This document shows, one piece after another, positions 24,852 through 33,993 of a DNA stretch of 64,000 nucleotides. This DNA comes from Geomonas edaphica (GTDB lineage: Bacteria > Desulfobacterota > Desulfuromonadia > Geobacterales > Geobacteraceae): assembly GCF_004917075.1 (NCBI RefSeq), contig NZ_SSYB01000002.1, positions 124,001 to 188,000 on the forward strand, read 5' to 3'. The first letter of the stretch is position 1. Each line of letters starts with the position of its first letter. A program made the position numbers and the translations under genes. The notes under the pieces were generated by a model. The model had not been told where the DNA came from. It ran no database searches and saw only the letters and a program-made list of their open reading frames with translations.

Positions 24852-25547
24852 TCAAATCTGTACTGCCATGCCGCCGTCGCGCGGAATCAGTTCGCTGAAA
24901 TAATGGATGGTGTGAAAGTCTTTCGACTGGAGCGGCTGCATCGTCGAGCTGAAGCGTCCGACGTAAATCAGGTAGCGGATGCCGAAGCGGCGCGCCGTCT
25001 CCAGGTTGGTCTCGCTGTCCTCTCCCAGCATGGTCCTTTCCGGATCGTACGGTATCTTCCTCTGCAGTTCCCCCCAGAAGAGCGGATCCTCCTTTGGCAG
25101 TCCCAGGTCGTGGGCCGAGATGACGCCGTCGAAGTAGCCGCCGATCGTGGTCCGGCGCAGTTTCAGGTTCAGCGTCTTACCGTGGGCGTTGGTGACCAGG
25201 TAGACCTTCTTGCCGTGCTGGCGCAGGAAGAGTAGGAACTCGGTGACGAACGGGTGCACCGCGATCAGGTGGTGCACCTCCTCCTTGAGCACCGGGATGT
25301 CGAGGCCCAGTTGTGCGGACCAGTAATCGAGGTCGGTCCAGTTGAGGGTCTTCTCCTGGGAGCGGAACATGCGGTAGAGCTTTTCCCTTGCCGCGCTCTC
25401 GTCGATGCCGTTTTTCTCGGCGTAGCGCCTGGGGACGTGCTCCAGCCAGAAGTGGTCGTCGAAGTGGCGGTCCAGCAGGGTGCCGTCCATGTCGAGGTGG
25501 ACGGTGTCAATGTGATTCCAGTCTACTTGCAGGGGGGGGAGGGACAT
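24852..25547 (-). CDS. yrfG: HAD-superfamily GMP/IMP nucleotidase (YrfG-like)
   Basis: A 231-residue HAD hydrolase. Motif I is DMDGTLLD with the nucleophilic Asp, motif II is LVTNAH, a Lys follows near LNLKLRR, and motif III is GEDSETN. The helical cap and the opening VDWNHIDTVHLDMDGTLLD resemble YrfG, which dephosphorylates GMP and IMP. It lies downstream of thrC on the same strand, separated by a 9-bp repeat array, and may share its transcript. Confidence 0.78.
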   Translation of the reverse strand: MSLPPLQVDWNHIDTVHLDMDGTLLDRHFDDHFWLEHVPRRYAEKNGIDESAAREKLYRMFRSQEKTLNWTDLDYWSAQLGLDIPVLKEEVHHLIAVHPFVTEFLLFLRQHGKKVYLVTNAHGKTLNLKLRRTTIGGYFDGVISAHDLGLPKEDPLFWGELQRKIPYDPERTMLGEDSETNLETARRFGIRYLIYVGRFSSTMQPLQSKDFHTIHYFSELIPRDGGMAVQI

Positions 25548-25565
25548 TGCGGGTTCTCTTTTGAT

Positions 25566-25610
25566 GTCGGACCTGTCCGACTAGTCTGACTAGTCTGACA
25601 GGTCCGATGT
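25566..25610. repeat. 9-bp repeat array, locus 2 (intergenic)
   Basis: Five 9-mers in a row: GTCGGACCT, GTCCGACTA, GTCTGACTA, GTCTGACAG, GTCCGATGT. The first two create the inverted repeat GTCGGAC-CT-GTCCGAC. The array fills most of the thrC-yrfG gap. Confidence 0.7.
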
Positions 25611-25614
25611 CAGA

Positions 25615-26991
25615 CTAGGCTTTGGCTTTCACGAAGGCTTTTACCAGTTCTTTGTCCGCAGCCATGATCTCGCAGCGCGTTTCCTTGCCCTGCAAGGCGG
25701 CGAGTTGGGGCGGCAGCACGGCGGGGGCGCCGATGGCACGCTCGACGGCGTCACCGAACTTCGCCGGGTGCGCGGTGGCAAGGCATACGACGGCCGGATG
25801 CCCCTTCACGCACTCGAGGGCGGCGCGCACCCCGACCGCGGTGTGTGGGTCGAGAACGTAGCCGGTCTCCTTGTTGAAGGAGGCGATCGTGTCGAGGGTC
25901 TTCGTTTCGTCCACGGTGCAGCTCAGGAATTCGCTCTGCACGCGCTGCACCTCTTCTGCGGTGAAGACGATCTTGCCGGTCTGCTGCAGCTCGGCAAAGG
26001 CGCTTCTCACGCGCTTCGGGTTTTCGTTGAAGAGGTAATAGAGGTAGCGCTCCAGGTTCGAGGCGAGCTGTATGTCCATGGAAGGGGAGACGGTCTGCAC
26101 GACCTTCCCCAAAGAGTAGTCGCCGCTTTGCACGAAGCGCGAGAGGATGTTGTTCTCGTTGGTGGCAAGGAGGAGCTTTTCCACCGGTAGTCCCATGCTT
26201 TTCGCGAGGTAGCCCGCGAAGATGTCGCCGAAGTTCCCGGTCGGGACGGAGAATACCACTTTCCCCTGCTCGGGGAGCCTGCCCCAGGCGTAGAAGTAGT
26301 AGACCACCTGGGCGAGCACGCGGGCCCAGTTGATCGAGTTCACCGCGCCCAGTGCGTACTCCTTCTTGAATTCGAGGTCGTTGAACAGGGTCTTCACGAT
26401 GTTCTGGCAGTCGTCGAAGGTCCCCTCTACGGCGATGTTGTGCACGTTGGCGTCGAGCACGCTGGTCATCTGCAGCGCCTGGATAGGGGAGGTCTTCAGG
26501 TGCGGATGCAGGATGAATATATTGATGTTCTCCTTGCCGCGCACCCCGGCGATGGCAGCACTCCCGGTGTCGCCGGAGGTGGCGCCCAGGATGTTCATCT
26601 TCTCGCCGCGCTCCTTCAAAAGGTACTCGAAGAGGTTTCCGAGCAGTTGCAGCGCCACGTCCTTGAAGGCGAGGGTGGGGCCGTGGAAGAGCTCCAGGAT
26701 GTAGACGCCGTCCTTTTTCACCAGGGGGGTCGTCTCCTGGTGCTCGAAGGTTCCGTAGGAACGGTCGATGAGCGCCTTCAGGTCGGCGGCCGGGATGTCG
26801 GTTGCGAAGAGGGAGATGATATTGAAAGCGAGCTCACGGTAGGGGAGCTTCGACCACGCGGCTAAGGTGTCGCGGTCGAGCTGCGGGATGCTCTCCGGCA
26901 GAATAAGGCCGCCGTCGGTGGCAAGCCCCATCATTACTGCGTCCTTGAACCCGATGGGGGCGATGTTTCCCCTGGTGCTTATGTATTTCAT
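25615..26991 (-). CDS. thrC: Threonine synthase
   Basis: A 458-residue PLP enzyme. It opens MKYISTRGNIAPIGFKDAV, has the PLP lysine in HGPTLAFKDVALQ, and NILGATSGDTGSAAI for phosphate binding. It converts O-phosphohomoserine to threonine in the cytoplasm. The start at 26991 follows a GGAAAGAGA site; the longer in-frame extension covers the promoter and is not used. Threonine pathway neighbours are absent. Confidence 0.95.
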   Translation of the reverse strand: MKYISTRGNIAPIGFKDAVMMGLATDGGLILPESIPQLDRDTLAAWSKLPYRELAFNIISLFATDIPAADLKALIDRSYGTFEHQETTPLVKKDGVYILELFHGPTLAFKDVALQLLGNLFEYLLKERGEKMNILGATSGDTGSAAIAGVRGKENINIFILHPHLKTSPIQALQMTSVLDANVHNIAVEGTFDDCQNIVKTLFNDLEFKKEYALGAVNSINWARVLAQVVYYFYAWGRLPEQGKVVFSVPTGNFGDIFAGYLAKSMGLPVEKLLLATNENNILSRFVQSGDYSLGKVVQTVSPSMDIQLASNLERYLYYLFNENPKRVRSAFAELQQTGKIVFTAEEVQRVQSEFLSCTVDETKTLDTIASFNKETGYVLDPHTAVGVRAALECVKGHPAVVCLATAHPAKFGDAVERAIGAPAVLPPQLAALQGKETRCEIMAADKELVKAFVKAKA

Positions 26992-27042
26992 GTCGGTTCT
27001 CTTTCCTTTTACAGGTTTTTGTGCCGTTTCCGGCGACGCCCA

Positions 27043-27071
27043 TATATAACAGCTAATGGTGTAAAAGTGAA
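27043..27071 (-). promoter_or_regulatory. Sigma70-type promoter of thrC
   Basis: Minus-strand TTCACT (27066-27071), a 17-bp spacer and TATATA (27043-27048). Transcription would begin near 27036, ~45 nt before the thrC start. In the ~270 nt from here to the rimP leader hairpins I see no gene. Confidence 0.55.
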
Positions 27072-27342
27072 GCGATTGCTGGGTTGCTGACTGTGGTCGG
27101 GTGCACCGCGGCTGCCGTGACTTCGACGCGGCGACAGGGAGCACAGTGGAAAAAGCAGTGGTGTCTTAAATTGCCCCAATGTCACATGCGGCGGCAAAAA
27201 ATCCCCTTCTTTCCGGCAGAAGAAATATGGGCGCTGAATGAGCGTGATAACATGCCTGAAAGCCCGAAAAAACGGCTCACTCTGGGAAAAAAGCGCTTGC
27301 ATAAAGAAGGCTTCCGTGGTAATTAATGCCGTACATGTTAAT

Positions 27343-27381
27343 GTTCACTCAAAAGTGAGCTCCTCCGGCTCGCTTTTTTTT
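27343..27381 (+). promoter_or_regulatory. Leader with mutually exclusive hairpins before rimP-nusA-infB
   Basis: A terminator stem AGTGAGC (27354-27360)/GCTCGCT (27368-27374) with one wobble pair is followed by T8 ending at 27381, only 16 nt before the rimP start. The 5' arm can instead pair with GTTCACT (27343-27349) over a CAAA loop, also 7 bp with one wobble. This gives a terminator/antiterminator pair that may set read-through into the operon. Confidence 0.5.
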
Positions 27382-27397
27382 ATGGGAAAACCTAGAG

Positions 27398-27877
27398 ATG
27401 GCCAAGGTAGATGTAGCAGAAAGAGTCACTGAAATCGTTGCAGAGATCGGCGCACCGCTCGGTATCGGGCTGGTCGACCTCGAGTACAAGCGTGAGGGGC
27501 GCGACATGGTGCTCAGGATCTTCCTCGAGAAGGAAGGCGGGATCAACCTGGACGACTGCGCCGACGTGAGCCGCCAGCTCTCCGACATCCTGGACGTCGA
27601 GGACTTCATGCCCGAGCGTTACGACCTGGAGGTCTCCTCGCCGGGGATCTGCCGTCCGCTCAAGAAGGTAGCCGACTACGAGCGTTTCGCGGGACACCTG
27701 GTGAAGGTGAAAACCTTCGAGATGCTGGCCGACGACGCGGGGAACAAGCGCAAGACCTTCACCGGGAAGCTCCTGGGGGTCACGGACGGGGTGATCAGCA
27801 TCGACCTCACCGAGGGGCAGCATGCGTCCATCCCTCTGGACAAAGTGGCCAAGGCCAACCTCGAATTCGAATTCTAA
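27398..27877 (+). CDS. rimP: Ribosome maturation factor RimP
   Basis: A 159-residue protein with the RimP N-terminal domain (LGIGLVDLEYKREGRDMVLRI, DCADVSRQLSDILD) and the SPG motif (LEVSSPGICRPL), followed by a small SH3-like C-terminal domain. It helps assemble the 30S subunit. It is the first gene of the nusA-infB operon. Its ribosome site is weak (CTAGAG). A terminator-like hairpin lies just upstream. Confidence 0.95.
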   Translation: MAKVDVAERVTEIVAEIGAPLGIGLVDLEYKREGRDMVLRIFLEKEGGINLDDCADVSRQLSDILDVEDFMPERYDLEVSSPGICRPLKKVADYERFAGHLVKVKTFEMLADDAGNKRKTFTGKLLGVTDGVISIDLTEGQHASIPLDKVAKANLEFEF

Positions 27878-27917
27878 AAATTTCTATTTGTAATTATCAG
27901 CAGAAGGAGACAGTCAC

Positions 27918-29090
27918 GTGGAAACGAGCTTTAACCTCAAGCACACGATCGACCAGATCGTAAAAGAGAAGGGTATCGATAAAAGTATTGTGGTAGAGGC
28001 GCTGGAACAGGCAGTACTGACGGCCGCCAACAAGAAATTTCGTAATACCCGTGATCTGGAGGCGCACTATAACCCCGAGATCGGCGAGGTTGAGCTGTTC
28101 GAGTTCGTTACCGTCGTGGAAGAGGTGCAGGATTCCTACCGCGAGATCGAGCTCGACGAGGCCCGCGAGGAGGATCCGGACGTCGAGATCGGCGACTCCA
28201 TCGGCATGAAGATGGACGCCTCCGGCTTCTCCAGGATCGCCGCGCAGACCGCGAAACAGGTGATCATCCAGCGCGTGCGTGAGGCTGAACGCGAGACCAT
28301 CTTCAACGAGTTCCAGGAGCGCCAGGGCGAGATCGTGAACGGCGTCGTGCGCCGTTTCGAGAAGGGCGACCTGATCGTCGACCTCGGCCGCGCCGAGGCA
28401 CTTCTCCCGCACAAGGAGCAGGCCCCGCGCGAGGTGTACCGTCAGGGCGACCGCGTGAAGGCCCTCATCACCGAGATTCGCATGACCACCAAAGGGCCGC
28501 AGATCATGCTCTCCCGCACCCATCCCCAGATGCTCGCCAAGCTGTTCGAGGCCGAGGTTCCGGAGATCGCAGAGGGGATCGTCGAGATCAAGAGCGTCGT
28601 GCGCGAGCCGGGTGGGCGTGCCAAGATCGCCGTCTACTCCCACGATGCCGACGTCGACCCGGTCGGCGCCTGCGTCGGTATGCGCGGCTCCCGCGTGCAG
28701 AACGTGGTCTCCGAGCTGCGCGGCGAGAAGATCGACATCATCCCCTGGAGCGAGGACATCGCCCGCTTCGCCTGCAACGCCCTGGCCCCGGCCGTGGTCA
28801 CCAAGGTGTACGTCGACGAGGAGGAGTACGCCATGGAGGTCATCGTGGCCGACGACCAGCTCTCGCTCGCCATCGGCAAGCGCGGCCAGAACGTGCGTCT
28901 TGCCGCCAAGCTGACCGGGTGGAAGATCGACATCAAGAGCGAGACCCGCATGGCCGAGGCCGAGCTGCAGCAGTTTGCCTCCTACGACGGCACCGAGGCC
29001 GAAGAGGCCGAAGAGGCAGAGGAAGTCGCCGAGAATGCCGAGAATGCCGAGAATGCCGAGCCCGCAGTAGAGGCGACCGAAGAGGACTAG
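27918..29090 (+). CDS. nusA: Transcription termination/antitermination factor NusA
   Basis: A 390-residue protein with an N-terminal RNA polymerase-binding domain, an S1 domain (about 130-200; GEIVNGVVRRFEKGDLIVDLG) and two KH domains (GACVGMRGSRVQNV and IGKRGQNVRLAAKL). The two C-terminal acidic repeat domains of E. coli NusA are missing; the protein ends in a short Glu/Ala tail with a threefold ENA repeat. It modulates pausing and termination. GTG start at 27918 with AAGGAGA upstream. Confidence 0.96.
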   Translation: METSFNLKHTIDQIVKEKGIDKSIVVEALEQAVLTAANKKFRNTRDLEAHYNPEIGEVELFEFVTVVEEVQDSYREIELDEAREEDPDVEIGDSIGMKMDASGFSRIAAQTAKQVIIQRVREAERETIFNEFQERQGEIVNGVVRRFEKGDLIVDLGRAEALLPHKEQAPREVYRQGDRVKALITEIRMTTKGPQIMLSRTHPQMLAKLFEAEVPEIAEGIVEIKSVVREPGGRAKIAVYSHDADVDPVGACVGMRGSRVQNVVSELRGEKIDIIPWSEDIARFACNALAPAVVTKVYVDEEEYAMEVIVADDQLSLAIGKRGQNVRLAAKLTGWKIDIKSETRMAEAELQQFASYDGTEAEEAEEAEEVAENAENAENAEPAVEATEED

Positions 29091-29091
29091 G

Positions 29092-29685
29092 ATGACCAAG
29101 GCCGCACCACAGAGAAGTTGCCTCGCCTGCCGGGAGACGAAGGACAAGGGCGAGCTGCTCCGCTTCGTGCTGGCCCCGGACCGTACCCTCGTACCGGACC
29201 TGCAGAACAAGCTCCCCGGGCGCGGCGCGTACACCTGCATGAAGGCTGCATGCCTGAAGCTCGCGGCCCAGAAAAAGCAGTTCGCCCGCGGCTTCAAGGG
29301 GGAGGTGCTGGGCGCCGACGCAGAGGGGCTGCTCAAACAGGTGGTCCACAAGCTCGAGGAGCGCATCGCCTCCTACATCAGCCTTGGCAACAAGGCGGGG
29401 AAGGTGGTTTCGGGTTCGGATCAGGTACAGGAAAAGCTGAAGAAGGGTGGGGCGGGACTTTTGTTCGTCGCCACCGATATCTCGCCCGATATCGGCGAGA
29501 AGTTCAGGGGGCTCGCGAAGCTGAAGGAAGTCCCCTGCATCTCCCTGTTCACCAAGGAACGCCTTGGGGAATTGCTGGGAAAGGAACTCAGAAGCGTCCT
29601 GGTTGTTATGGAAAGCGGCTTCGTGGGCTCGATTGAATTGGAAATGGAAAAGTACAGGAACTTCTTTGAGGAGGAGCGTGAGTAG
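29092..29685 (+). CDS. YlxR (DUF448) - ribosomal L7Ae fusion RNA-binding protein
   Basis: A 197-residue protein with two domains. The YlxR domain (about 1-85) has RSCLACRETKDKGELLRF and LPGRGAYTC. The L7Ae/L30e-like RNA-binding domain (about 88-185) has SLGNKAGKVVSGSDQV and GLLFVATDIS. In Bacillus these are two adjacent genes (ylxR, rplGA/ylxQ) in the same operon position. A role as K-turn binding or RNase P/translation-linked protein is possible but not shown. It begins one base after the nusA stop and abuts infB. Confidence 0.88.
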   Translation: MTKAAPQRSCLACRETKDKGELLRFVLAPDRTLVPDLQNKLPGRGAYTCMKAACLKLAAQKKQFARGFKGEVLGADAEGLLKQVVHKLEERIASYISLGNKAGKVVSGSDQVQEKLKKGGAGLLFVATDISPDIGEKFRGLAKLKEVPCISLFTKERLGELLGKELRSVLVVMESGFVGSIELEMEKYRNFFEEERE

Positions 29686-32589
29686 ATGAGCAAAACCCGC
29701 GTATATGAGTTAGCGGCACAGATGGGGATCGAAAACAAGGAGCTTATGGCAAGACTTGCCGAGGCAGGCGTGCAGGTCAAAAACCATATGGCTGTTCTTG
29801 AGGATTCGGATATCAAGGCGTTATCCGCCCCCGCGCACCCCCCCGTCAAAGAAGTTTCCCAGGAAGAGGTAAGGGTGAAACCGACCCTGATCCGCCGTCG
29901 TGCGAAGGCGGTTGAGCCTGAGGCCCAGGCGGCAGACGAGCCGGCCGAGCCGGTCAAGGAGGAGGCACCCCAGCCGGCGCCCCCCGAGAAGGCACCGGTG
30001 GAAGAGGCGCCCAAGCGTCCGGAACCGGTCCGCGCGAGGATCATCGAGGCGGCTCCCGCTCCGAAGCCGGCTGCGGCGAAGGCCGAGGCCCCGGCCCCCC
30101 AGACTCCGGCGGTCAAGGAAGAGAAACCGGCGGCCGCAGCACCTGCCGCGCCCGCAGCACCGGAAAAGCCGGTCGTCGAGGCCCCGAAGGCGGAGGCGCC
30201 TGCTGCCCCCGCATCCGAGGCGCCGAAAGCCGAGCCCGCCAAGGTCGAAGCCCCGAAGGCTCCCGCCGCGGAAGCACCGGTTGCCGCCAAGGCGCCCGAG
30301 GCGCCCGCCGCCAAGGTGGTCGAGCCCGAGCCGGACAAGCCGACGGCAACCCGCGCGAGGATCCTCGGTCGCGTCGAGATCCCGATTCCGACCCAACGTC
30401 CGGCCGAGCGCCGCGAGTACCAGCGCCCCGCGCAGGGCGATCGTCCGGGGCAGCGTCCCGGCATGCCGCGCGGCGTGGAGCGTCCCGGCACCGAGCGTCC
30501 GGCACCGCGTCCCGGCGCAGGTCGTCCCGGCGAGCGTCCCCCCATGGGTGCGCGCCCCGATCGTCCGGCCCCCCTGGCCCCTGTCGAGCCGCCGCCGCTG
30601 CTGGACGATCGCGGTCGCAAGAGGGGAAAACCCGCTCCGGCGGGCGGCACCGATTTCGGCAAGAACGCCAAGAAGGGCGGAGCTCCCGCAGGCAAGGGTA
30701 AAAAAGAGAACTTCAAGGACCTTCTGGACAAACGCGAGCGGGTTTTCGAGCCCGGGCCGCGCTCCAAGGGTAAGAAAGGGAGGTACGCCGAGAAGGTTCA
30801 GGTCGGCAAGAAGACCGAGATCACGGTACCGAAGGCGATCAAGAGGATCATCAGGATCAGCGAGTCCATCACCGTGGGCGAGCTGGCCAAGCGCATGGGG
30901 ATCAAGGCTACCGACCTGATCCGCGCCCTCATGAAGCTCGGTGTGATGGCGACCATCAACCACCCGCTCGACTTCGACACCGCGACCCTTCTGGCCACCG
31001 ATTTCGGCTACGAGATCGAGAACGTGGCGCTCGACGTGGACGAACTCCTCGAGGCGGAGCCGGATGCGCCGGAAGCGATGCAGAAGCGTCCGCCGGTCGT
31101 CACCATCATGGGTCACGTCGACCACGGCAAGACCTCGCTTCTTGACGCCATCCGCCAGGCCAACGTAATTGCCGGCGAGGCCGGTGGCATCACCCAGCAC
31201 ATCGGCGCCTACGACGTGGAACTCAAGGGACAGAAGATCACCTTCCTCGATACCCCGGGCCACGAGGCGTTCACCGCGATGCGCGCCAGGGGGGCCAAGG
31301 TCACCGACATCGTCATCCTGGTGGTTGCTGCCGACGACGGCGTCATGCCGCAGACCCGCGAGGCGGTCAACCACTCTAAGGCTGCAGGCGTTCCGATCAT
31401 CGTCGCCATCAACAAGATCGACAAGCCCGAGGCCAACCCGAGCAAGGTGAAGCAGGAACTGATGGAGTTCGGCCTGGTTTCCGAGGAATGGGGTGGCGAG
31501 ACCATCTTCGTCGAGGTCTCCGCGAAGAAACACATCAACCTCGAGTCGCTGCTCGAGATGGTTCTTCTGCAGGCCGACGTCCTCGAGCTCAAGGCGAACC
31601 CGGACAAGACCGCCCGCGGCACCGTGGTCGAGGCGAAACTCGACAAGGGGCGCGGCCCGGTAGCGACCGTCCTGGTCCAGGAAGGAACCCTGAAGGCGGG
31701 CGATTACTTCGTGGCCGGCATTCACTTTGGCCGCGTGCGCGCCATGCAAAACGACCGGGGCGAGAAGGTCAACGCCGCCGGCCCGGCCATGCCGGTCGAG
31801 GTCATCGGCTTCAACGGCGTGCCTGACGCAGGCGATATCTTCGTTGCCATGAACGACGAGAAACAGGCGAAGGAGATCGCAAACCACCGCCAGATGAAGC
31901 TGCGCGAGTCCGAACTCGCCAAGCACAGCAAGCTCTCCCTGGAGCAGCTCTACGAGAAGATCCAGAAGGGCGAGGTCAAGGACCTCAACACCATCGTCAA
32001 GGGCGACGTGCAGGGCTCCGTCGAGGCGGTTGCCGAGTCCCTCCGGAAACTCACCACGGATGCCATCCGTCTCAACGTGCTGCACGCCTCCGTCGGCGCC
32101 ATCACCGAGACCGACGTCAACCTGGCCAGCGCCTCTAACGCCATCATCTTGGGCTTCAACGTCCGTCCCGAGGTCAAGGCGGCGGCACTCGCCGAGAAGG
32201 AAGGGGTCGACGTCAGGCTCTACAACATCATCTACGACGCGGTGGACGACATCAAGAAGGCGATGGAAGGTCTCCTCGAGCCGACCTTCAAGGAGAAATA
32301 CCTGGGTCGCGCCGAGATCCGCGAGGTGTTCTCGGTGCCCAAGGCCGGCATGGTCGCGGGTTCCTACGTCACCGATGGCAAGATCATCAGGAACGCACAG
32401 GTACGCCTGCTGCGCGACAACGTGGTGATCTTCGAAGGCAAGCTCGGCAGCCTGCGCCGCTTCAAGGACGACGTGAAGGAAGTCGCCACCGGCTACGAGT
32501 GCGGCATGTCGCTTGAGAACTACAACGATCTCAAGATCGGCGACATCTTCGAGTGCTTCGAGATGGAGAAGGTAGCCGGCAAGCTGTAA
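29686..32589 (+). CDS. infB: Translation initiation factor IF-2
   Basis: A 967-residue GTPase. It has an N-terminal IF2-N module (1-50), then a long Ala/Pro/Glu/Lys-rich region (about 80-360) and a second IF2-N motif (about 385-435). The G domain carries [11 protein letters not shown] from residue 476, DTPGHEAF and NKID, followed by domains II, III and C-terminal IV. It places initiator tRNA on the 30S subunit. The N-terminal linker is long and compositionally biased, and is the part most likely to vary between relatives. Confidence 0.97.
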   Translation: MSKTRVYELAAQMGIENKELMARLAEAGVQVKNHMAVLEDSDIKALSAPAHPPVKEVSQEEVRVKPTLIRRRAKAVEPEAQAADEPAEPVKEEAPQPAPPEKAPVEEAPKRPEPVRARIIEAAPAPKPAAAKAEAPAPQTPAVKEEKPAAAAPAAPAAPEKPVVEAPKAEAPAAPASEAPKAEPAKVEAPKAPAAEAPVAAKAPEAPAAKVVEPEPDKPTATRARILGRVEIPIPTQRPAERREYQRPAQGDRPGQRPGMPRGVERPGTERPAPRPGAGRPGERPPMGARPDRPAPLAPVEPPPLLDDRGRKRGKPAPAGGTDFGKNAKKGGAPAGKGKKENFKDLLDKRERVFEPGPRSKGKKGRYAEKVQVGKKTEITVPKAIKRIIRISESITVGELAKRMGIKATDLIRALMKLGVMATINHPLDFDTATLLATDFGYEIENVALDVDELLEAEPDAPEAMQKRPPVVTIMGHVDHGKTSLLDAIRQANVIAGEAGGITQHIGAYDVELKGQKITFLDTPGHEAFTAMRARGAKVTDIVILVVAADDGVMPQTREAVNHSKAAGVPIIVAINKIDKPEANPSKVKQELMEFGLVSEEWGGETIFVEVSAKKHINLESLLEMVLLQADVLELKANPDKTARGTVVEAKLDKGRGPVATVLVQEGTLKAGDYFVAGIHFGRVRAMQNDRGEKVNAAGPAMPVEVIGFNGVPDAGDIFVAMNDEKQAKEIANHRQMKLRESELAKHSKLSLEQLYEKIQKGEVKDLNTIVKGDVQGSVEAVAESLRKLTTDAIRLNVLHASVGAITETDVNLASASNAIILGFNVRPEVKAAALAEKEGVDVRLYNIIYDAVDDIKKAMEGLLEPTFKEKYLGRAEIREVFSVPKAGMVAGSYVTDGKIIRNAQVRLLRDNVVIFEGKLGSLRRFKDDVKEVATGYECGMSLENYNDLKIGDIFECFEMEKVAGKL

Positions 32590-32600
32590 GAAAAAAACAC

Positions 32601-32654
32601 GGGGAGAGCGGCGTCCCGCGTCCGGCATCCCGGCCCGCGGAAGGCCCTCTCCCC
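32601..32654 (+). other. Long hairpin between infB and rbfA
   Basis: GGGGAGAG (32601-32608) pairs with CTCTCCCC (32647-32654) around a GC-rich 38-nt interior. It is followed by TTAATCG, not a U-run, so it looks like an mRNA processing or stability element within the operon rather than a terminator. Confidence 0.4.
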
Positions 32655-32684
32655 TTAATCGTTTCACGACAAGAGAGAAAGAAC

Positions 32685-33044
32685 ATGGTAAAGCGTTCCG
32701 ACAAGGTTGCCGAAGAGATCCACAAGATCATCTCCGAGCTGCTCATAAAGGGTCTCAAGGACCCGCGCGTAGGCTTCCTCACCATCACCGGCGTGAAGGT
32801 GACCCCCGACCTCAGGCAGGCCACCGTCTACTTCACCGTGCACGGCGACGACGCCGCGAAGACGAACAGCGAGGCGGGACTAAACTCCGCCAAAGGGTTC
32901 ATCCGCAAGGAGATCGGCCAGGCCCTGAAGCTGCGTTTCACCCCCGAAATCACGTTCAAGTACGACACCTCCCTGGATTACGGCCAGCATATCGAATCGA
33001 TTCTGAAGGAGATAGGGGCTAAGGATGACGGCGACAACAGCTGA
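32685..33044 (+). CDS. rbfA: Ribosome-binding factor A
   Basis: A 119-residue KH-type protein with the RbfA pattern ISELLIKGLKDPRVGFLTITGV, LRQATVYFTV and KLRFTPEITFKYD. It binds the 30S precursor during 16S rRNA maturation, especially in the cold. The ATG at 32685 follows AAGAGAG; the longer in-frame extension reads through the intergenic hairpin. Its 3' end overlaps nrnA by 20 nt. Confidence 0.95.
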   Translation: MVKRSDKVAEEIHKIISELLIKGLKDPRVGFLTITGVKVTPDLRQATVYFTVHGDDAAKTNSEAGLNSAKGFIRKEIGQALKLRFTPEITFKYDTSLDYGQHIESILKEIGAKDDGDNS

Positions 33045-33993
33045 GATTAAGCGGATAGTGGCGGAGATCGACCAGGCGCGGAGCTTTCTGATCACAAGCC
33101 ACGAAAGTCCCGACCCCGACGCGGTCGGCTCCTCCCTGGCCCTGGCCAACTACCTGACCGCGCGCGGCAAGGACGTCACCGTCTACCTCTGCGATCCGGT
33201 CCCGGACAACTGCTCCTTTCTGCCTATGGCGGACCAGGTGTACGGGGAGATGCCGGAGCACGACTTCGACGTCTGCTTCGTGCTCGACGTGGGCGAATTC
33301 CGCCGCTCCGGCAAGGCGGTAACCGAGAACAAGCGGGTCGGGCGTTTCATCAACGTGGACCATCATCTCGGGTGCGAGAACTTCGGCGTCTGCAACCTGA
33401 TCGACCCGAAGGCGAGCGCCACCGCGGCCCTCATCTACCGGATCATCAGGGCGGCGGGGGACGAGGTGGATTATCCCACCGCGCTCTGCATCTACACCGC
33501 CATCCTTTCCGACACCGGCAGCTTCCATTACTCGAACTCCGACCCCGAGTCCTTTGCCATCGCCGGCGAGATGATCGGCAAGGGGGTGAATGCCTGGAGC
33601 GTGAATGAGAACCTGTACGAGAGCGAGCCGCTGCAGAGGATCGCGCTTCTGGCCCTCGCCCTCTCCGACCTGACCGTTTCCCCTTCCGGCGAGTACGCCT
33701 CGGTCACCGTGACGCTCGACATGTACGGCAAGACCGGCGCCACCGCCCAGGACACCGACCGTTTCATCAACTACCCCCGCTCCATCAAGGGGGTGCAGGT
33801 GGCGCTCTTCTTCCGGCAGGTCGAGGAGGGGCTCTTCAAGGTCGGCTTCAGGTCCAAGGGGAAGGTGGACGTCTCCGCGGTATCCGCCTCCTTTGGCGGC
33901 GGCGGGCACCACAACGCCGCCGGGTGCATGGTGCGCGGCACGCTCGCCGAGGTCAAGGCGCAGGTCTTCGACCGGCTGGAGCAGATGCGCTGA
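33025..33993 (+). CDS. nrnA: DHH-family oligoribonuclease / pAp phosphatase (NrnA-like)
   Basis: A 322-residue DHH/DHHA1 phosphoesterase. The metal-binding motifs are SHESPDPDAVGSS, FVLDVG, NVDHH and LSDTGSF; the C-terminal DHHA1 motif is GGGGHHNAAG. NrnA removes nanoRNAs and dephosphorylates pAp. It sits in the rbfA-truB interval, a common place for this family. The start overlaps rbfA and the stop overlaps truB by one base (TGATG). Confidence 0.92.
   Translation: MTATTAEIKRIVAEIDQARSFLITSHESPDPDAVGSSLALANYLTARGKDVTVYLCDPVPDNCSFLPMADQVYGEMPEHDFDVCFVLDVGEFRRSGKAVTENKRVGRFINVDHHLGCENFGVCNLIDPKASATAALIYRIIRAAGDEVDYPTALCIYTAILSDTGSFHYSNSDPESFAIAGEMIGKGVNAWSVNENLYESEPLQRIALLALALSDLTVSPSGEYASVTVTLDMYGKTGATAQDTDRFINYPRSIKGVQVALFFRQVEEGLFKVGFRSKGKVDVSAVSASFGGGGHHNAAGCMVRGTLAEVKAQVFDRLEQMR

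Noticed and set aside
29821-32667. A 948-residue open frame opposite infB
   Set aside because: It is antisense to an intact, fully conserved infB and reflects high-GC codon bias; its translation is His/Val/Asp/Gly-rich with no motif.
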